Source: Syntrophomonadaceae bacterium (GTDB lineage: Bacteria; Bacillota; Syntrophomonadia; Syntrophomonadales; Syntrophomonadaceae). Taken from it: a stretch of 13,064 nucleotides of DNA. The notes under the pieces were generated by a model. It was not told where the DNA came from. It saw nothing but the letters and a program-made list of their open reading frames with translations, and made no database searches. Shown in pieces: positions 1-7,280 of this stretch (position 1 is the first letter of the stretch; each line of letters starts with the position of its first letter). The DNA lies in assembly GCA_012840625.1 (NCBI GenBank), contig DUSB01000141.1:1-13064 (forward strand), in the 5' to 3' direction. The position numbers and the translations under genes were made by a program.

Positions 1-1446
1 ATATTAAACCTCTCTGAGCTCAAGGCATTAGGATCACGTTTTCTATACCAATATCCGCTGACGTATGAGGAGCGCTGGCGCTCAGTACGCTTGCATGATC
101 CTATGACCATTATATATACGTCGGGAACCACCGGTCAGCAGAAGGGAGCCGTACATACCCATTATAGTGTGAATGCGGCTAACTGCCTTAATCTACAGGT
201 TATACCCCCCCTTTCACATCAGGATGTGCATCTGACGCTATTATCGTTATCACATTCTTATGAGAGGCAATTTGGGCAAATGCTTTCTCTAAACATGGGG
301 GGTAGTTTGGCTTATCCGGATAGGAATGTTAATTTATTGGAGAATATGCAAATTTTTGCCCCTACTTGGTTTGCAGGCGTACCATCTGTTTATGAAGACA
401 TTGTGGCTGGTATACAGCAGGCATTTGCTGGTGAGCCCGCCAAAAATCAGAGGTTTTCTGAGGCCATTGATATAGGATTGAAAGCTATTGATGCCGTAAC
501 AGATGAAGACGGTTTTATAAATTACTATGATTGGAATTACTTTTTGACTCATTTAGATCCAGAATTAAGGAACAAGTATCTTTGGGCTGATTGGGAGATC
601 TATAGTCAGATCCGGACCTGGCTGGGTGGTAGATATCGCGTTAGTTTCTCAGCTGCCGGAGCTCTATCGGCAAGGGTATGCAAGCTTTTTATGGCAATGC
701 GACTACCTATCATTGAGGGCTACGGACTGGTAGAAACCTGTAATACGGTGAGCTGCAACTATCTACACCGTATTTTGCCAGGATCAGTGGGAGCACTGGT
801 TCCTGCGGTGGAGGGGAAGATTTCTCCTGATGGAGAATTGCTCTTGCGGGGCGATAATATCATTCGTGAGTACTGGAATAATCCTTCTGCCACACGAGAA
901 GCATTTACCGAAGATGGCTTTTTCAAGACAGGTGATATCGTGGAGCAATTACCCGGAGGATATCTGCGGCTGGTGGATCGCAAAAAGGATTTATTGGTGC
1001 TGAATAATGGTAAAAAGGTAGCTACCACTAAATTGGAAGGACTTTTTGCCCTGCACAAGCCCATCTCGCAGGTCTGTATTTTAGGAGATGATCGCAGCTA
1101 TGTAACTGCTCTATTGGTACCCAACTTTGATTTTTTCATTGACTACTTTAAGGCCAGGGGACTTAGCTTCGATGAACACGCTTTACAGTATCAGAATGAA
1201 GGGGGTAAGCAAACCTGCATCAAGGTAGGACTGGATTTTATTGAACAGCCAGCACTTAAAGAGCAAATAGCTGAAACGGTGCAGCAAGTAAACGCGGAAT
1301 TAGAAGATTATGAGCTAATAATGAAATATTCCATTATCAATCGACGTTTTATCGTCAGTGCGGATGAACTTACCCCTACACTCAAATTAAAAAGAAAGGT
1401 TATCTACAAAAACTTTGCTGGTCTGATAGATAAAATGTACGAATAG
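1..1446 (+). CDS. Long-chain acyl-CoA synthetase, AMP-forming (ACS1), 5' end outside window
   Basis: ANL-superfamily ligase, expected to join a fatty acid to CoA through an acyl-AMP intermediate. The frame is open from base 1 (481 visible residues), so the TTG at 91 is internal. Alignment by eye with the next gene suggests about 155 N-terminal residues are missing. Visible motifs: P-loop TSGTTG at visible residues 40-45, YGLVE at 241-245, TGD at 310-312, DRKK at 326-329, and the C-terminal TPTLKLKRK with probable catalytic Lys462. Several conserved positions differ from the family norm: the usual PKG after the P-loop is QKG, YGxTE has Val for Thr, and the segment after DRKK reads GKKVATTK where ACS2 has GKNVPRAK. 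It is clearly a paralogue of ACS2. Whether it keeps normal activity is uncertain; the frame is intact, so it is not an obvious pseudogene. Substrate chain length cannot be read from the sequence. Confidence 0.95.
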   Translation: MLNLSELKALGSRFLYQYPLTYEERWRSVRLHDPMTIIYTSGTTGQQKGAVHTHYSVNAANCLNLQVIPPLSHQDVHLTLLSLSHSYERQFGQMLSLNMGGSLAYPDRNVNLLENMQIFAPTWFAGVPSVYEDIVAGIQQAFAGEPAKNQRFSEAIDIGLKAIDAVTDEDGFINYYDWNYFLTHLDPELRNKYLWADWEIYSQIRTWLGGRYRVSFSAAGALSARVCKLFMAMRLPIIEGYGLVETCNTVSCNYLHRILPGSVGALVPAVEGKISPDGELLLRGDNIIREYWNNPSATREAFTEDGFFKTGDIVEQLPGGYLRLVDRKKDLLVLNNGKKVATTKLEGLFALHKPISQVCILGDDRSYVTALLVPNFDFFIDYFKARGLSFDEHALQYQNEGGKQTCIKVGLDFIEQPALKEQIAETVQQVNAELEDYELIMKYSIINRRFIVSADELTPTLKLKRKVIYKNFAGLIDKMYE

Positions 1447-1467
1447 AACAAAAAATACAGCTAATTT

Positions 1468-1500
1468 AACACCCTCTATAAATAGGGGGTGTTTTTTATT
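1468..1500 (+). terminator. Rho-independent terminator after ACS1
   Basis: An 11-bp stem (1468-1478 with 1483-1493, one G-U pair) has a 4-base TAAA loop and runs into a T6 tract at 1492-1497. It begins 22 bases past the ACS1 stop, so ACS1 and ACS2 are probably separate transcription units. Confidence 0.88.
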
Positions 1501-1672
1501 ACATAATTATCAGATCTATACAGGTTATGTAAGCATATGTTAACACAGCCAAGGGCGCAGGGAGTGGGCGTACGGGTATATGCAAATAATTATGTCAATA
1601 TATAATAACACAATAGTTTTATTACGAGCAGGCATAACAGGGTATAATGCCAGAATTACGGCGTTCCAGCGG

Positions 1673-1700
1673 TTGGCACAGAAATTGCTATATATAAGAT
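1673..1700 (+). promoter_or_regulatory. Candidate promoter for ACS2
   Basis: TTGGCA at 1673-1678 is followed after 16 bases by TAAGAT at 1695-1700, about 70 bases before the GTG start. A second possible -10, TATAAT at 1643-1648, lies inside a GGCAT...ATGCC inverted repeat (1631-1651) that could be an operator. Neither has a perfect -35 partner, so this is only a candidate. Confidence 0.3.
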
Positions 1701-1767
1701 CAATGGCTTCTAAGGCCAACTAAGTACACTGTAAGATGTAAGATTAAGATTAAGGAGGTAATTTCTG

Positions 1768-3696
1768 GTGGCTTATAAGAGAGAGCATATGAAATATTGT
1801 ACCTTGTCTCAGATGTTTAACGATGCGGTGGTAAAATTCGGTGATTGCAGGTTTCAGTGGTGGAACAGTGGTCCGGGTGCGACTGAAAGTAACACTTATG
1901 CCGATGTGGGTATTATCGTTAAAGATCTCTGCTGTGGCTTGATGGAAATGGGGATAGAAAAAGGTGATCGGGTAGCTATTATGAGTTACAACTGTCCGCA
2001 ATGGTTATGGGCTGATTATGCCATCCTTAATGCCGGTGGTATAGTGGTTCCTATTTACCCGTCTTTTTCTTTGCGGGAAATGAGCTATATAGTTAATAAT
2101 TCCGGCGCCAAGATCCTTTTTGTCAGGGATGAAGGAGAGGTAGAGAAGGTTCTGAACACTCGTGATGAACTTATCAGTATCCAAAAGGTAATTATCATGG
2201 ATGAGAACTGTCCTCTGCCTGATGATGAATTTTTTACACGACTAAGCACGGTACGGGAGAATGGCCGCCGCTACCTGCGTAAATATCCCTACTGCTATGA
2301 AAAACGTTGGCGTTCGGTAGAGATGTGGGACAAAGCCAGTATAGTTTATACTTCTGGAACTACAGGCGATCCCAAGGGTGCCGTGCATACTCACCAGACT
2401 TTTATAGCCGCCAATAATGTTGATTTTAGAAATTTTGCTTTTAATGAGTATGAAGTGAATGAAGATGATGTTTGTTTGTCCTTCTTGCCTTTATCCCACA
2501 CCTATGAACGGCAGTGTGGACAATTTGTAGCCACTCATTGTGGTTGTACTATCGCCTATTGTGACAACCCTTCTACTCTAATGAGGGATATACAGATATT
2601 CCGGCCAAGCTACTTTATGTCGGTACCCAGAATTTTTGAAAGAATCTATGTAGCCCTGCGGGATCAGGCTTCCTCTACGCCAGAAGGCAAAGCCGCCTTT
2701 GATAAAGCCATGGAAATAGGTATTAAAGTCATTGATTACCGGTCTGATGAGAATGGCTTTATTGACATGGGTTTTGACATAGATCTAGCTGAGGGGTTAC
2801 CTGAGGAACTTAAAAAGGAATATGAATGGGCTGATCAAATTATATTCAGCAAAGTTAGACAATTACTGGGTGACCGCTTTCGTATCTCCTTTTCCGCATC
2901 TGCCAGCCTGCCTCCTGACCTTTGCAAAGCTTTCCTGGCCATGGGAATCAGGGTTTGTGAAGGCTATGGATTGACTGAAACCTCTAATACTGTCACCCTT
3001 AATAATCTCAGACGCCTCCTGCCAGGTTCCATTGGACCGGCTATGTGGAATGTAGAATGCAAAATGGCTGAGGATGGGGAGCTCTTGTTCCGGGGAGAAA
3101 ACATTATTCAGGAGTATTGGAACAACCCTGGAGCAACCGCCGAGGCCTTCGATGAAGATGGCTTCTTCCATACCGGAGACATTGGTGTTTTCTTGGCTGA
3201 CAATTATATTAAGATAGTGGATCGCAAAAAATCCATTATGGTGCTGGACACCGGCAAAAATGTTCCCCGGGCCAAGGTAGAAAATGGCTTTTCCACCAGT
3301 AAATACATCGAACAGATCTGCGCCATTGGTGATGATAGAAAATACGTAGCAGCTTTGATTGTACCTAATTTTGAGTACTTTATTGAATATTTTAAAGAGC
3401 AAAATATACCATTCGACGAGAGTCAGGTCGTTTATGAAGGAGAAGGGGCAGAAAAAATTGTTGTCAGCGTGGGGGAGGATTTCGTAAAAATTCCACAATT
3501 AGTGGAATTGATAGATGCTGATATCCAGGCTCATAACCAGAATTTGGAGAACTATGAAAGCATCAAGCAGTATAAAATCCTAAACCGCCGTTTTCTGGAA
3601 TCACTGGATGAATTAACCCCTACTTTCAAGGTCAAATACCGCAATGTACTTAAAAACTTTGCTGAAGAAATTAATGAGCTCTATGAAAACCAGTAA
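1768..3696 (+). CDS. Long-chain acyl-CoA synthetase, AMP-forming (ACS2)
   Basis: Complete 642-residue ANL-superfamily ligase, expected to activate a fatty acid as acyl-AMP and transfer it to CoA in the cytoplasm, feeding beta-oxidation or lipid synthesis. The GTG start is set by AAGGAGG at 1752-1758, 9 bases upstream. Motifs in order: P-loop TSGTTG at 195-200 followed by DPKGA, YGLTE at 400-404, TGD at 469-471, DRKK at 485-488, and TPTFKVK near the C-terminus with probable catalytic Lys621. All core adenylation motifs are intact, unlike ACS1. Residues about 323-353 form an insertion (DENGFID followed by an acidic helix) shared with ACS1 and ACS4 but missing from ACS3, marking a subfamily. It stands alone, with a terminator upstream and a long spacer downstream. 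Fatty-acid substrate is inferred from family resemblance; a branched, aromatic or other acid is possible. Confidence 0.96.
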   Translation: MAYKREHMKYCTLSQMFNDAVVKFGDCRFQWWNSGPGATESNTYADVGIIVKDLCCGLMEMGIEKGDRVAIMSYNCPQWLWADYAILNAGGIVVPIYPSFSLREMSYIVNNSGAKILFVRDEGEVEKVLNTRDELISIQKVIIMDENCPLPDDEFFTRLSTVRENGRRYLRKYPYCYEKRWRSVEMWDKASIVYTSGTTGDPKGAVHTHQTFIAANNVDFRNFAFNEYEVNEDDVCLSFLPLSHTYERQCGQFVATHCGCTIAYCDNPSTLMRDIQIFRPSYFMSVPRIFERIYVALRDQASSTPEGKAAFDKAMEIGIKVIDYRSDENGFIDMGFDIDLAEGLPEELKKEYEWADQIIFSKVRQLLGDRFRISFSASASLPPDLCKAFLAMGIRVCEGYGLTETSNTVTLNNLRRLLPGSIGPAMWNVECKMAEDGELLFRGENIIQEYWNNPGATAEAFDEDGFFHTGDIGVFLADNYIKIVDRKKSIMVLDTGKNVPRAKVENGFSTSKYIEQICAIGDDRKYVAALIVPNFEYFIEYFKEQNIPFDESQVVYEGEGAEKIVVSVGEDFVKIPQLVELIDADIQAHNQNLENYESIKQYKILNRRFLESLDELTPTFKVKYRNVLKNFAEEINELYENQ

Positions 3697-3719
3697 GTAT
3701 AAGAAAGTTTGCCATTTCT

Positions 3720-3752
3720 AAAGTGATGGGGTATCTTACTTTCCTGGTTTTT
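3720..3752 (+). terminator. Weak candidate terminator after ACS2
   Basis: AAAGTGAT (3720-3727) can pair with ATC-TT-ACTTT (3733-3742) leaving a TT bulge, followed after CCTGG by T5. The stem is AT-rich and bulged and the T tract is not adjacent, so support is weak. Confidence 0.3.
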
Positions 3753-3807
3753 AGCTGCAATATTTTATCACAATAAAACATAACGTAAACCCCATATTCA
3801 CATTAAA

Positions 3808-3871
3808 CTCGCTCCCTCTGCCCCCTTTCTCATCTTATATTATCAATAAAATGAGTGTTCGAGGGAGCGAG
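3808..3871. repeat. GC-rich 11-bp perfect inverted repeat
   Basis: CTCGCTCCCTC (3808-3818) is matched by GAGGGAGCGAG (3861-3871), 42 bases apart. A nested CTCAT/ATGAG pair (3829-3833, 3851-3855) could extend the hairpin. No T tract follows on either strand, so it is not a standard terminator. The GC-rich arms stand out in an AT-rich spacer. Confidence 0.6.
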
Positions 3872-4030
3872 ACTTATCTTCTCTATCGCTATACACTGCC
3901 CATTACATGCAATAGCTAATAATTATTCTGCTGCTTTTATACTCTTTTCTGTATGGATAGGAATCATTTCGACCTATCTTTTCCATTTTTATATTAATAA
4001 TCGTATTTCAGGATCGCCCATAACTTCGGT

Positions 4031-4132
4031 ACTACGGTAGAGATGAGGAGTTCTATCAATTGCTCATATTTGCGGTTATCTTCTATAGTTTACTCCCATC
4101 TACAGTATCATAATAATACAATGAACCGTAGT
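4031..4132. repeat. Nested inverted repeats, possible structured RNA element
   Basis: The outer arms are ACTACGGT (4031-4038) and ACCGTAGT (4125-4132). The inner arms are AGATGAGGAGT (4041-4051) and ACTCCCATCT (4092-4101), pairing over 10 bp with one bulged A. I recognise no known riboswitch or ncRNA class. The arms are seen directly; any function is conjecture. Confidence 0.4.
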
Positions 4133-4367
4133 GAGGTGAGCCCACGCTTGAAAGGGACCACCATGGTCACGAAGAATATTATAGCGGTTTTATATTTAAG
4201 GTTTGACAAGTGGCGCCAACCAGTGGCAAACCGGCACTCAAGCCCCTTATCACGAGTCGTAATTTTAGCATTATTTATTATAAATAAATTACTTTTTATA
4301 ATAAAGTCTTCCATTTTGTTATATTTAATAGGATAATAGTATTACAGAATTACTGTTTCGAAAATTT

Positions 4368-4374
4368 GGGGAGG
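4368..4374 (+). promoter_or_regulatory. Ribosome binding site of ACS3
   Basis: GGGGAGG ends 7 bases before the ATG at 4382 and fixes that start. Confidence 0.8.
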
Positions 4375-4381
4375 TTATTAA

Positions 4382-6283
4382 ATGGCGTTTGACACATTAA
4401 AACCACTAGGGCCGACGATTAATTACACCGAGAAATTCAAAGCAGAAAAAGACTTTTTTGAAAAGGAGTTCCAGCAATATCTCGATGAATGGCAGCAGAC
4501 AGCAGTCATGGTTATTAATCAGGCTAAAAAATACGGAGACAGAGCAGAATTACATCACAAACCTTATGGCAAATGGGAAACTTATACCTGGAACCAGATG
4601 GCTGAAATTATGTTTGCAGTTGCCGCAGCTCTGCTTGAGTATGGTATCAAGGAAGAGGACAAAATCGGAATATTTTCAACCAACAGAGCAGAATGGCATC
4701 TTGCTGATCTAGGTTCACAACTTATTAGGTGTATTCCCGTACCCATATATGCTACCAACACAGAACAGGAAACAGAATACATAGTTAACGATGCAGAAAT
4801 TAAAGTGCTTTTTGTTGGCAGTCAAGTTCACTATGACAGAACCTACGCTCTGTTAGACAGATGCCCGACCCTGGAAAAGATTGTCGTATTCCACCGTGGA
4901 ACCAAAATTCATGATGATGAACGAGTTATTATGTGGGATGACTTTCTTAATGAGGGAAGAGCAGCCAATCGTAAGAGTGAAGTGGAAGAAATTATGAAAA
5001 GAGCTCACTATGATGATATTTGTACGATCATATATACTTCCGGAACGACAGGTGAGCCCAAAGGCGCCGTTCACACTCATAAAACCCTGATGCATAATTC
5101 CTATGCTGTGGGTCGGTATACCCAGAAGGGTTATACCGACGAGCATTCAACCCTTTGTATGCTTCCTCTATCCCATGTGTTGGAGAGATCATGGGATTAC
5201 GGGTGTTTTTCGGTGGGATTGCAGATATTTTATTGCGAGGATCACAATGAGGTCCTGGAATATTTGCAGGAAACAAATCCAACAACTTTTAACAGTGCCC
5301 CTAGGCTTTTTGAAAAAATATATTCCACAATTCATGCCGAAATTAAGAATGCATCTCCGATAGAACAGAAGATATTTAACTGGTCTGTAGATGTAGGACG
5401 TCAGCATGGCGATTTGTGTTTAGCAGGGATTAAACCAGGCCCATTTCTTACCTTGAAAAGAAAAATTGCTGATAAACTCGTGCTGGGCAAACTACGGGGT
5501 CTATTTGGCAAAAATATTGATCACGTAAATTATGGCGGCGCAGCCCTCAATGCAGAAATAGAAAAGTTTTTCTTCTACTGCGGGATACTTATAACAGGAG
5601 GCTACGGACTTACTGAAACGTCTCCGGTTATCTCAATGAACGGCCCGGAGTTTTTCCGTTTTGGTTCGGTGGGACCATGTACCCCTCTGGCAGAAGCCAG
5701 AATTGATCCTGAAACCGGTGAGATTCAAGCCAGAGGTCCAAACATCTTCAAGGAATATTACAAAAAACCAGAACAAACCAAAGAAGCATTTACTGAAGAT
5801 GGATGGTTTAAAACCGGGGACATAGGCCATTTTGATGATGATGGATATCTTTATATTACTGATCGGCTCAAGGATATTATCGTTACATCAGGAGGCAAGA
5901 ACATCGCCCCTCAGATGATAGAAATCATCATGGCTGAAGATCATTATATTGAATATATAGCAGTTGTAGGTGACGGCAGAAAATATGTATCTGCCCTGAT
6001 TGTTCCTAGCTATGAGAGCCTTGAAGATTGGGCCAAGAAAGAGGGAATTAAATTTTCCAGCCGCGCCGAATTGATTAAAAATCCTAAAGTCATTAGTTTT
6101 TATCAGAATATAATAAATAAGCGTCAGGAGAATCTGGGACAGGTGGAACGCATTAAGAAATTTACTCTGCTTGAAAATGAGTTTTCCCAGGAGACTGGCG
6201 AAATCACACCCACCATGAAGGTAAAAAGGAAAGTTGTAGAGGAGAAATACAAGGATTTAATTGACGCTATGTATGATGAATAA
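4382..6283 (+). CDS. Long-chain fatty-acid-CoA ligase, FadD15/ACSL-like (ACS3)
   Basis: Complete 633-residue AMP-forming acyl-CoA synthetase of the common bacterial long-chain type (EC 6.2.1.3 by family). It should convert a long-chain fatty acid, ATP and CoA to acyl-CoA at the cytoplasmic face of the membrane. Motifs: P-loop TSGTTG at 219-224 with EPKGA, YGLTE at 408-412, TGD at 478-480, DRLKD at 494-498, and a GEITPTMKVKRK tail with probable catalytic Lys613. All are canonical. It lacks the DG-containing insertion of ACS1, ACS2 and ACS4, and its C-terminal region (about 540-600) is built differently, so it is not a recent duplicate of them. It is transcribed alone: a 685-base spacer lies upstream and a convergent gene downstream. 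Chain-length preference cannot be told from the sequence. Confidence 0.96.
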   Translation: MAFDTLKPLGPTINYTEKFKAEKDFFEKEFQQYLDEWQQTAVMVINQAKKYGDRAELHHKPYGKWETYTWNQMAEIMFAVAAALLEYGIKEEDKIGIFSTNRAEWHLADLGSQLIRCIPVPIYATNTEQETEYIVNDAEIKVLFVGSQVHYDRTYALLDRCPTLEKIVVFHRGTKIHDDERVIMWDDFLNEGRAANRKSEVEEIMKRAHYDDICTIIYTSGTTGEPKGAVHTHKTLMHNSYAVGRYTQKGYTDEHSTLCMLPLSHVLERSWDYGCFSVGLQIFYCEDHNEVLEYLQETNPTTFNSAPRLFEKIYSTIHAEIKNASPIEQKIFNWSVDVGRQHGDLCLAGIKPGPFLTLKRKIADKLVLGKLRGLFGKNIDHVNYGGAALNAEIEKFFFYCGILITGGYGLTETSPVISMNGPEFFRFGSVGPCTPLAEARIDPETGEIQARGPNIFKEYYKKPEQTKEAFTEDGWFKTGDIGHFDDDGYLYITDRLKDIIVTSGGKNIAPQMIEIIMAEDHYIEYIAVVGDGRKYVSALIVPSYESLEDWAKKEGIKFSSRAELIKNPKVISFYQNIINKRQENLGQVERIKKFTLLENEFSQETGEITPTMKVKRKVVEEKYKDLIDAMYDE

Positions 6284-6294
6284 TTAAGTCTCAA

Positions 6295-6329
6295 TGGGGA
6301 GGCAGGAGGAAAGTCCGCTTGTCTCCCCA
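6295..6329 (+). terminator. Hairpin after ACS3, possible terminator
   Basis: TGGGGAGGCAGG (6295-6306) can pair with CTTGTCTCCCCA (6318-6329) over 12 bp including two G-U pairs, starting 12 bases past the ACS3 stop. It is strong and well placed but lacks a following T run, so it may act as a 3' stabiliser rather than an intrinsic terminator. Confidence 0.5.
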
Positions 6330-6498
6330 CACTTGTTATTCTATTTCTACCTTTTATAACAATCCGACAAACCAATAGGTCTCGTTTCCAAAGCCAGCTC
6401 AGCTAGCAGAAATTTTATTAATCAGGGTAGACTACTTTTTTGCGCTCCAATAAGCAAAAAACACCTACTAATTAGTCTGCTGCGAATGTTTGCACAGC

Positions 6499-6537
6499 AA
6501 AAAGGATCTGCCCTGGCTAAAGCAATAGAGCAGATCC
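6499..6537 (-). terminator. Rho-independent terminator of the peroxiredoxin gene
   Basis: On the minus strand GGATCTGCTCT pairs with AGGGCAGATCC (11 bp, one G-U; plus coordinates 6527-6537 and 6504-6514) and is followed directly by T5 (A run at 6499-6503). It lies about 30 bases beyond the stop codon at 6568, in the expected place and orientation. Confidence 0.85.
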
Positions 6538-6567
6538 CTCCTTATTAATCTTTATTATTGATCAGGC

Positions 6568-7161
6568 TTATTTCTTAGGTGGCTGCCATACTTCCCACAC
6601 TTTACCAGCAAGGGCTGGCGATGGTTTCAGAGTCTTTCCTCCCTCTTGCCATCCGGAAGGTATGACTTCTCCGGTGGCGCGATTATGCTGGTAGGCTTTT
6701 ATTTGTCTTAGAAGTTCTTCAGGGTTGCGACCTACTGGTGGTGAAAGGATTTCCGCCGCCTGGATTATTCCATCAGGATCAATTAGAAAACGTCCTCTGA
6801 CGTTGACGCCGGCATCTTCATCATAGACACCGTAAAGTGTACCGATTTTTCCGCCTCGATCAGTCAGCATAGGAAAGGGGATACCGCCATCAACCATCTT
6901 GGATAATTCAGTTTCATTCCATACTTTGTGAGAAAAAACGCTGTCAACACTAATAGACAGAACCTCTACATCCAGGTTCTGAAGTTTATCATAGCCCACG
7001 GCTATGTGCGATAATTCGGTGGGTCACACGAAAGTAAAATCTCCAGGATAGAAACACAAAACAACCCATTTTCCCAGGTAATCACTAAGGCTAACCTTTT
7101 TAATCTTTCCTTGCACAAAAGCTTCAGTAGTAAAATCAGGTGCCTTTTTAGTTATTAGCAC
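6568..7161 (-). CDS. prxU: Selenocysteine-containing peroxiredoxin (AhpC/Prx family), in-frame TGA at 7024-7026
   Basis: Thiol peroxidase family protein that would reduce hydrogen peroxide or organic peroxides in the cytoplasm. Reading from GTG 7159-7161 (AAAGGAGG at 7169-7176, 7 bases upstream) through one TGA gives 197 residues, normal for AhpC/Prx. The TGA is codon 46, in FYPGDFTFV-U-PTEL, exactly where the peroxidatic Cys of FTFVCPTEL stands. A SECIS-like hairpin follows. Downstream residues are typical: VDSVFSHKVW, IPFPMLTD, RGRFLIDPDG, GRNPEELL. The usual C-terminal VCP resolving-Cys motif reads VIP (Ile167), so it looks like a one-Sec enzyme; the only Cys is Cys36, just before FYP. Selenoprotein peroxiredoxins are known from anaerobes such as Eubacterium acidaminophilum (PrxU). 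Standard callers would start at the GTG at 6997-6999 and drop the active site. A nonsense mutation is the alternative, but both position and hairpin argue against it. The reductant partner is unknown. Confidence 0.88.
6987..7013 (-). promoter_or_regulatory. SECIS-like element downstream of the peroxiredoxin TGA
   Basis: In the mRNA, CAUAGCC (7006-7000) and GGCUAUG (6996-6990) form a perfect 7-bp stem around the loop GUG (6999-6997). UAU/AUA can add 3 bp beyond a CGCA bulge. The loop begins 24 bases after the UGA and its first base is G. From memory, bacterial SECIS models ask for a short loop with G among its first two bases, about 16-37 bases from the UGA; this fits. Its role would be to recruit SelB with Sec-tRNA. 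Confidence 0.75.
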
Positions 7162-7213
7162 AGTATTACCTCCTTTCGAAATTAAACACCATATATAAGC
7201 GATGTTATTTAAG

Positions 7214-7219
7214 ATTATA
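7214..7219 (-). promoter_or_regulatory. Candidate -10 box of the peroxiredoxin gene
   Basis: Minus-strand TATAAT lies about 53 bases upstream of the GTG start. The region 16-18 bases further upstream (around AGTTCA) is a poor match to TTGACA. The surroundings resemble one half of a PerR/Fur-type AT-rich box only loosely. Confidence 0.3.
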
Positions 7220-7280
7220 TACGTAAAAATGGCCTTGAACTAATATTAATGCCAATGTATAGGCTGTGGTTATTTAATGT

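Larger units (their letters stand above)
3697..4381. other. 685-base gene-free spacer between ACS2 and ACS3 with inverted repeats
   Basis: No convincing gene is seen; open frames of 61 and 97 codons (3855-4040, 4043-4336) have no ribosome site and low-complexity products. The stretch contains a weak terminator candidate, a GC-rich inverted repeat (3808-3871), a two-helix structure (4031-4132) and a smaller repeat GGTTTG/CAAACC (4200-4205, 4227-4232). A perfect TATAAT at 4297-4302, 80 bases upstream of ACS3, is a possible -10 but has only a poor -35. Confidence 0.6.

Noticed and set aside
2863..3498. Long minus-strand open frame inside ACS2 (211 codons)
   Set aside because: It is antisense to a clearly coding gene with intact family motifs; its product matches nothing recognisable.
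3855..4336. Open frames of 61 and 97 codons between ACS2 and ACS3
   Set aside because: No ribosome sites, low-complexity hydrophobic products and overlap with inverted repeats.
6305..6317. GAGGAAAGTCCG resembles the conserved start of RNase P RNA
   Set aside because: The 12-base match lies inside a simple hairpin after ACS3; the following bases (CTTGTCTCCCC) do not continue the RNase P consensus and no other conserved regions are present.
6568..6999. Peroxiredoxin as a truncated 143-residue protein starting at GTG 6997-6999
   Set aside because: It lacks the peroxidatic site and has no ribosome site; the upstream frame continues the family sequence through a TGA to a well-formed start.
7205..7230. 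PerR/Fur box upstream of the peroxiredoxin gene
   Set aside because: Only about 9 of 14 positions fit the palindrome, which is expected by chance in such AT-rich DNA.
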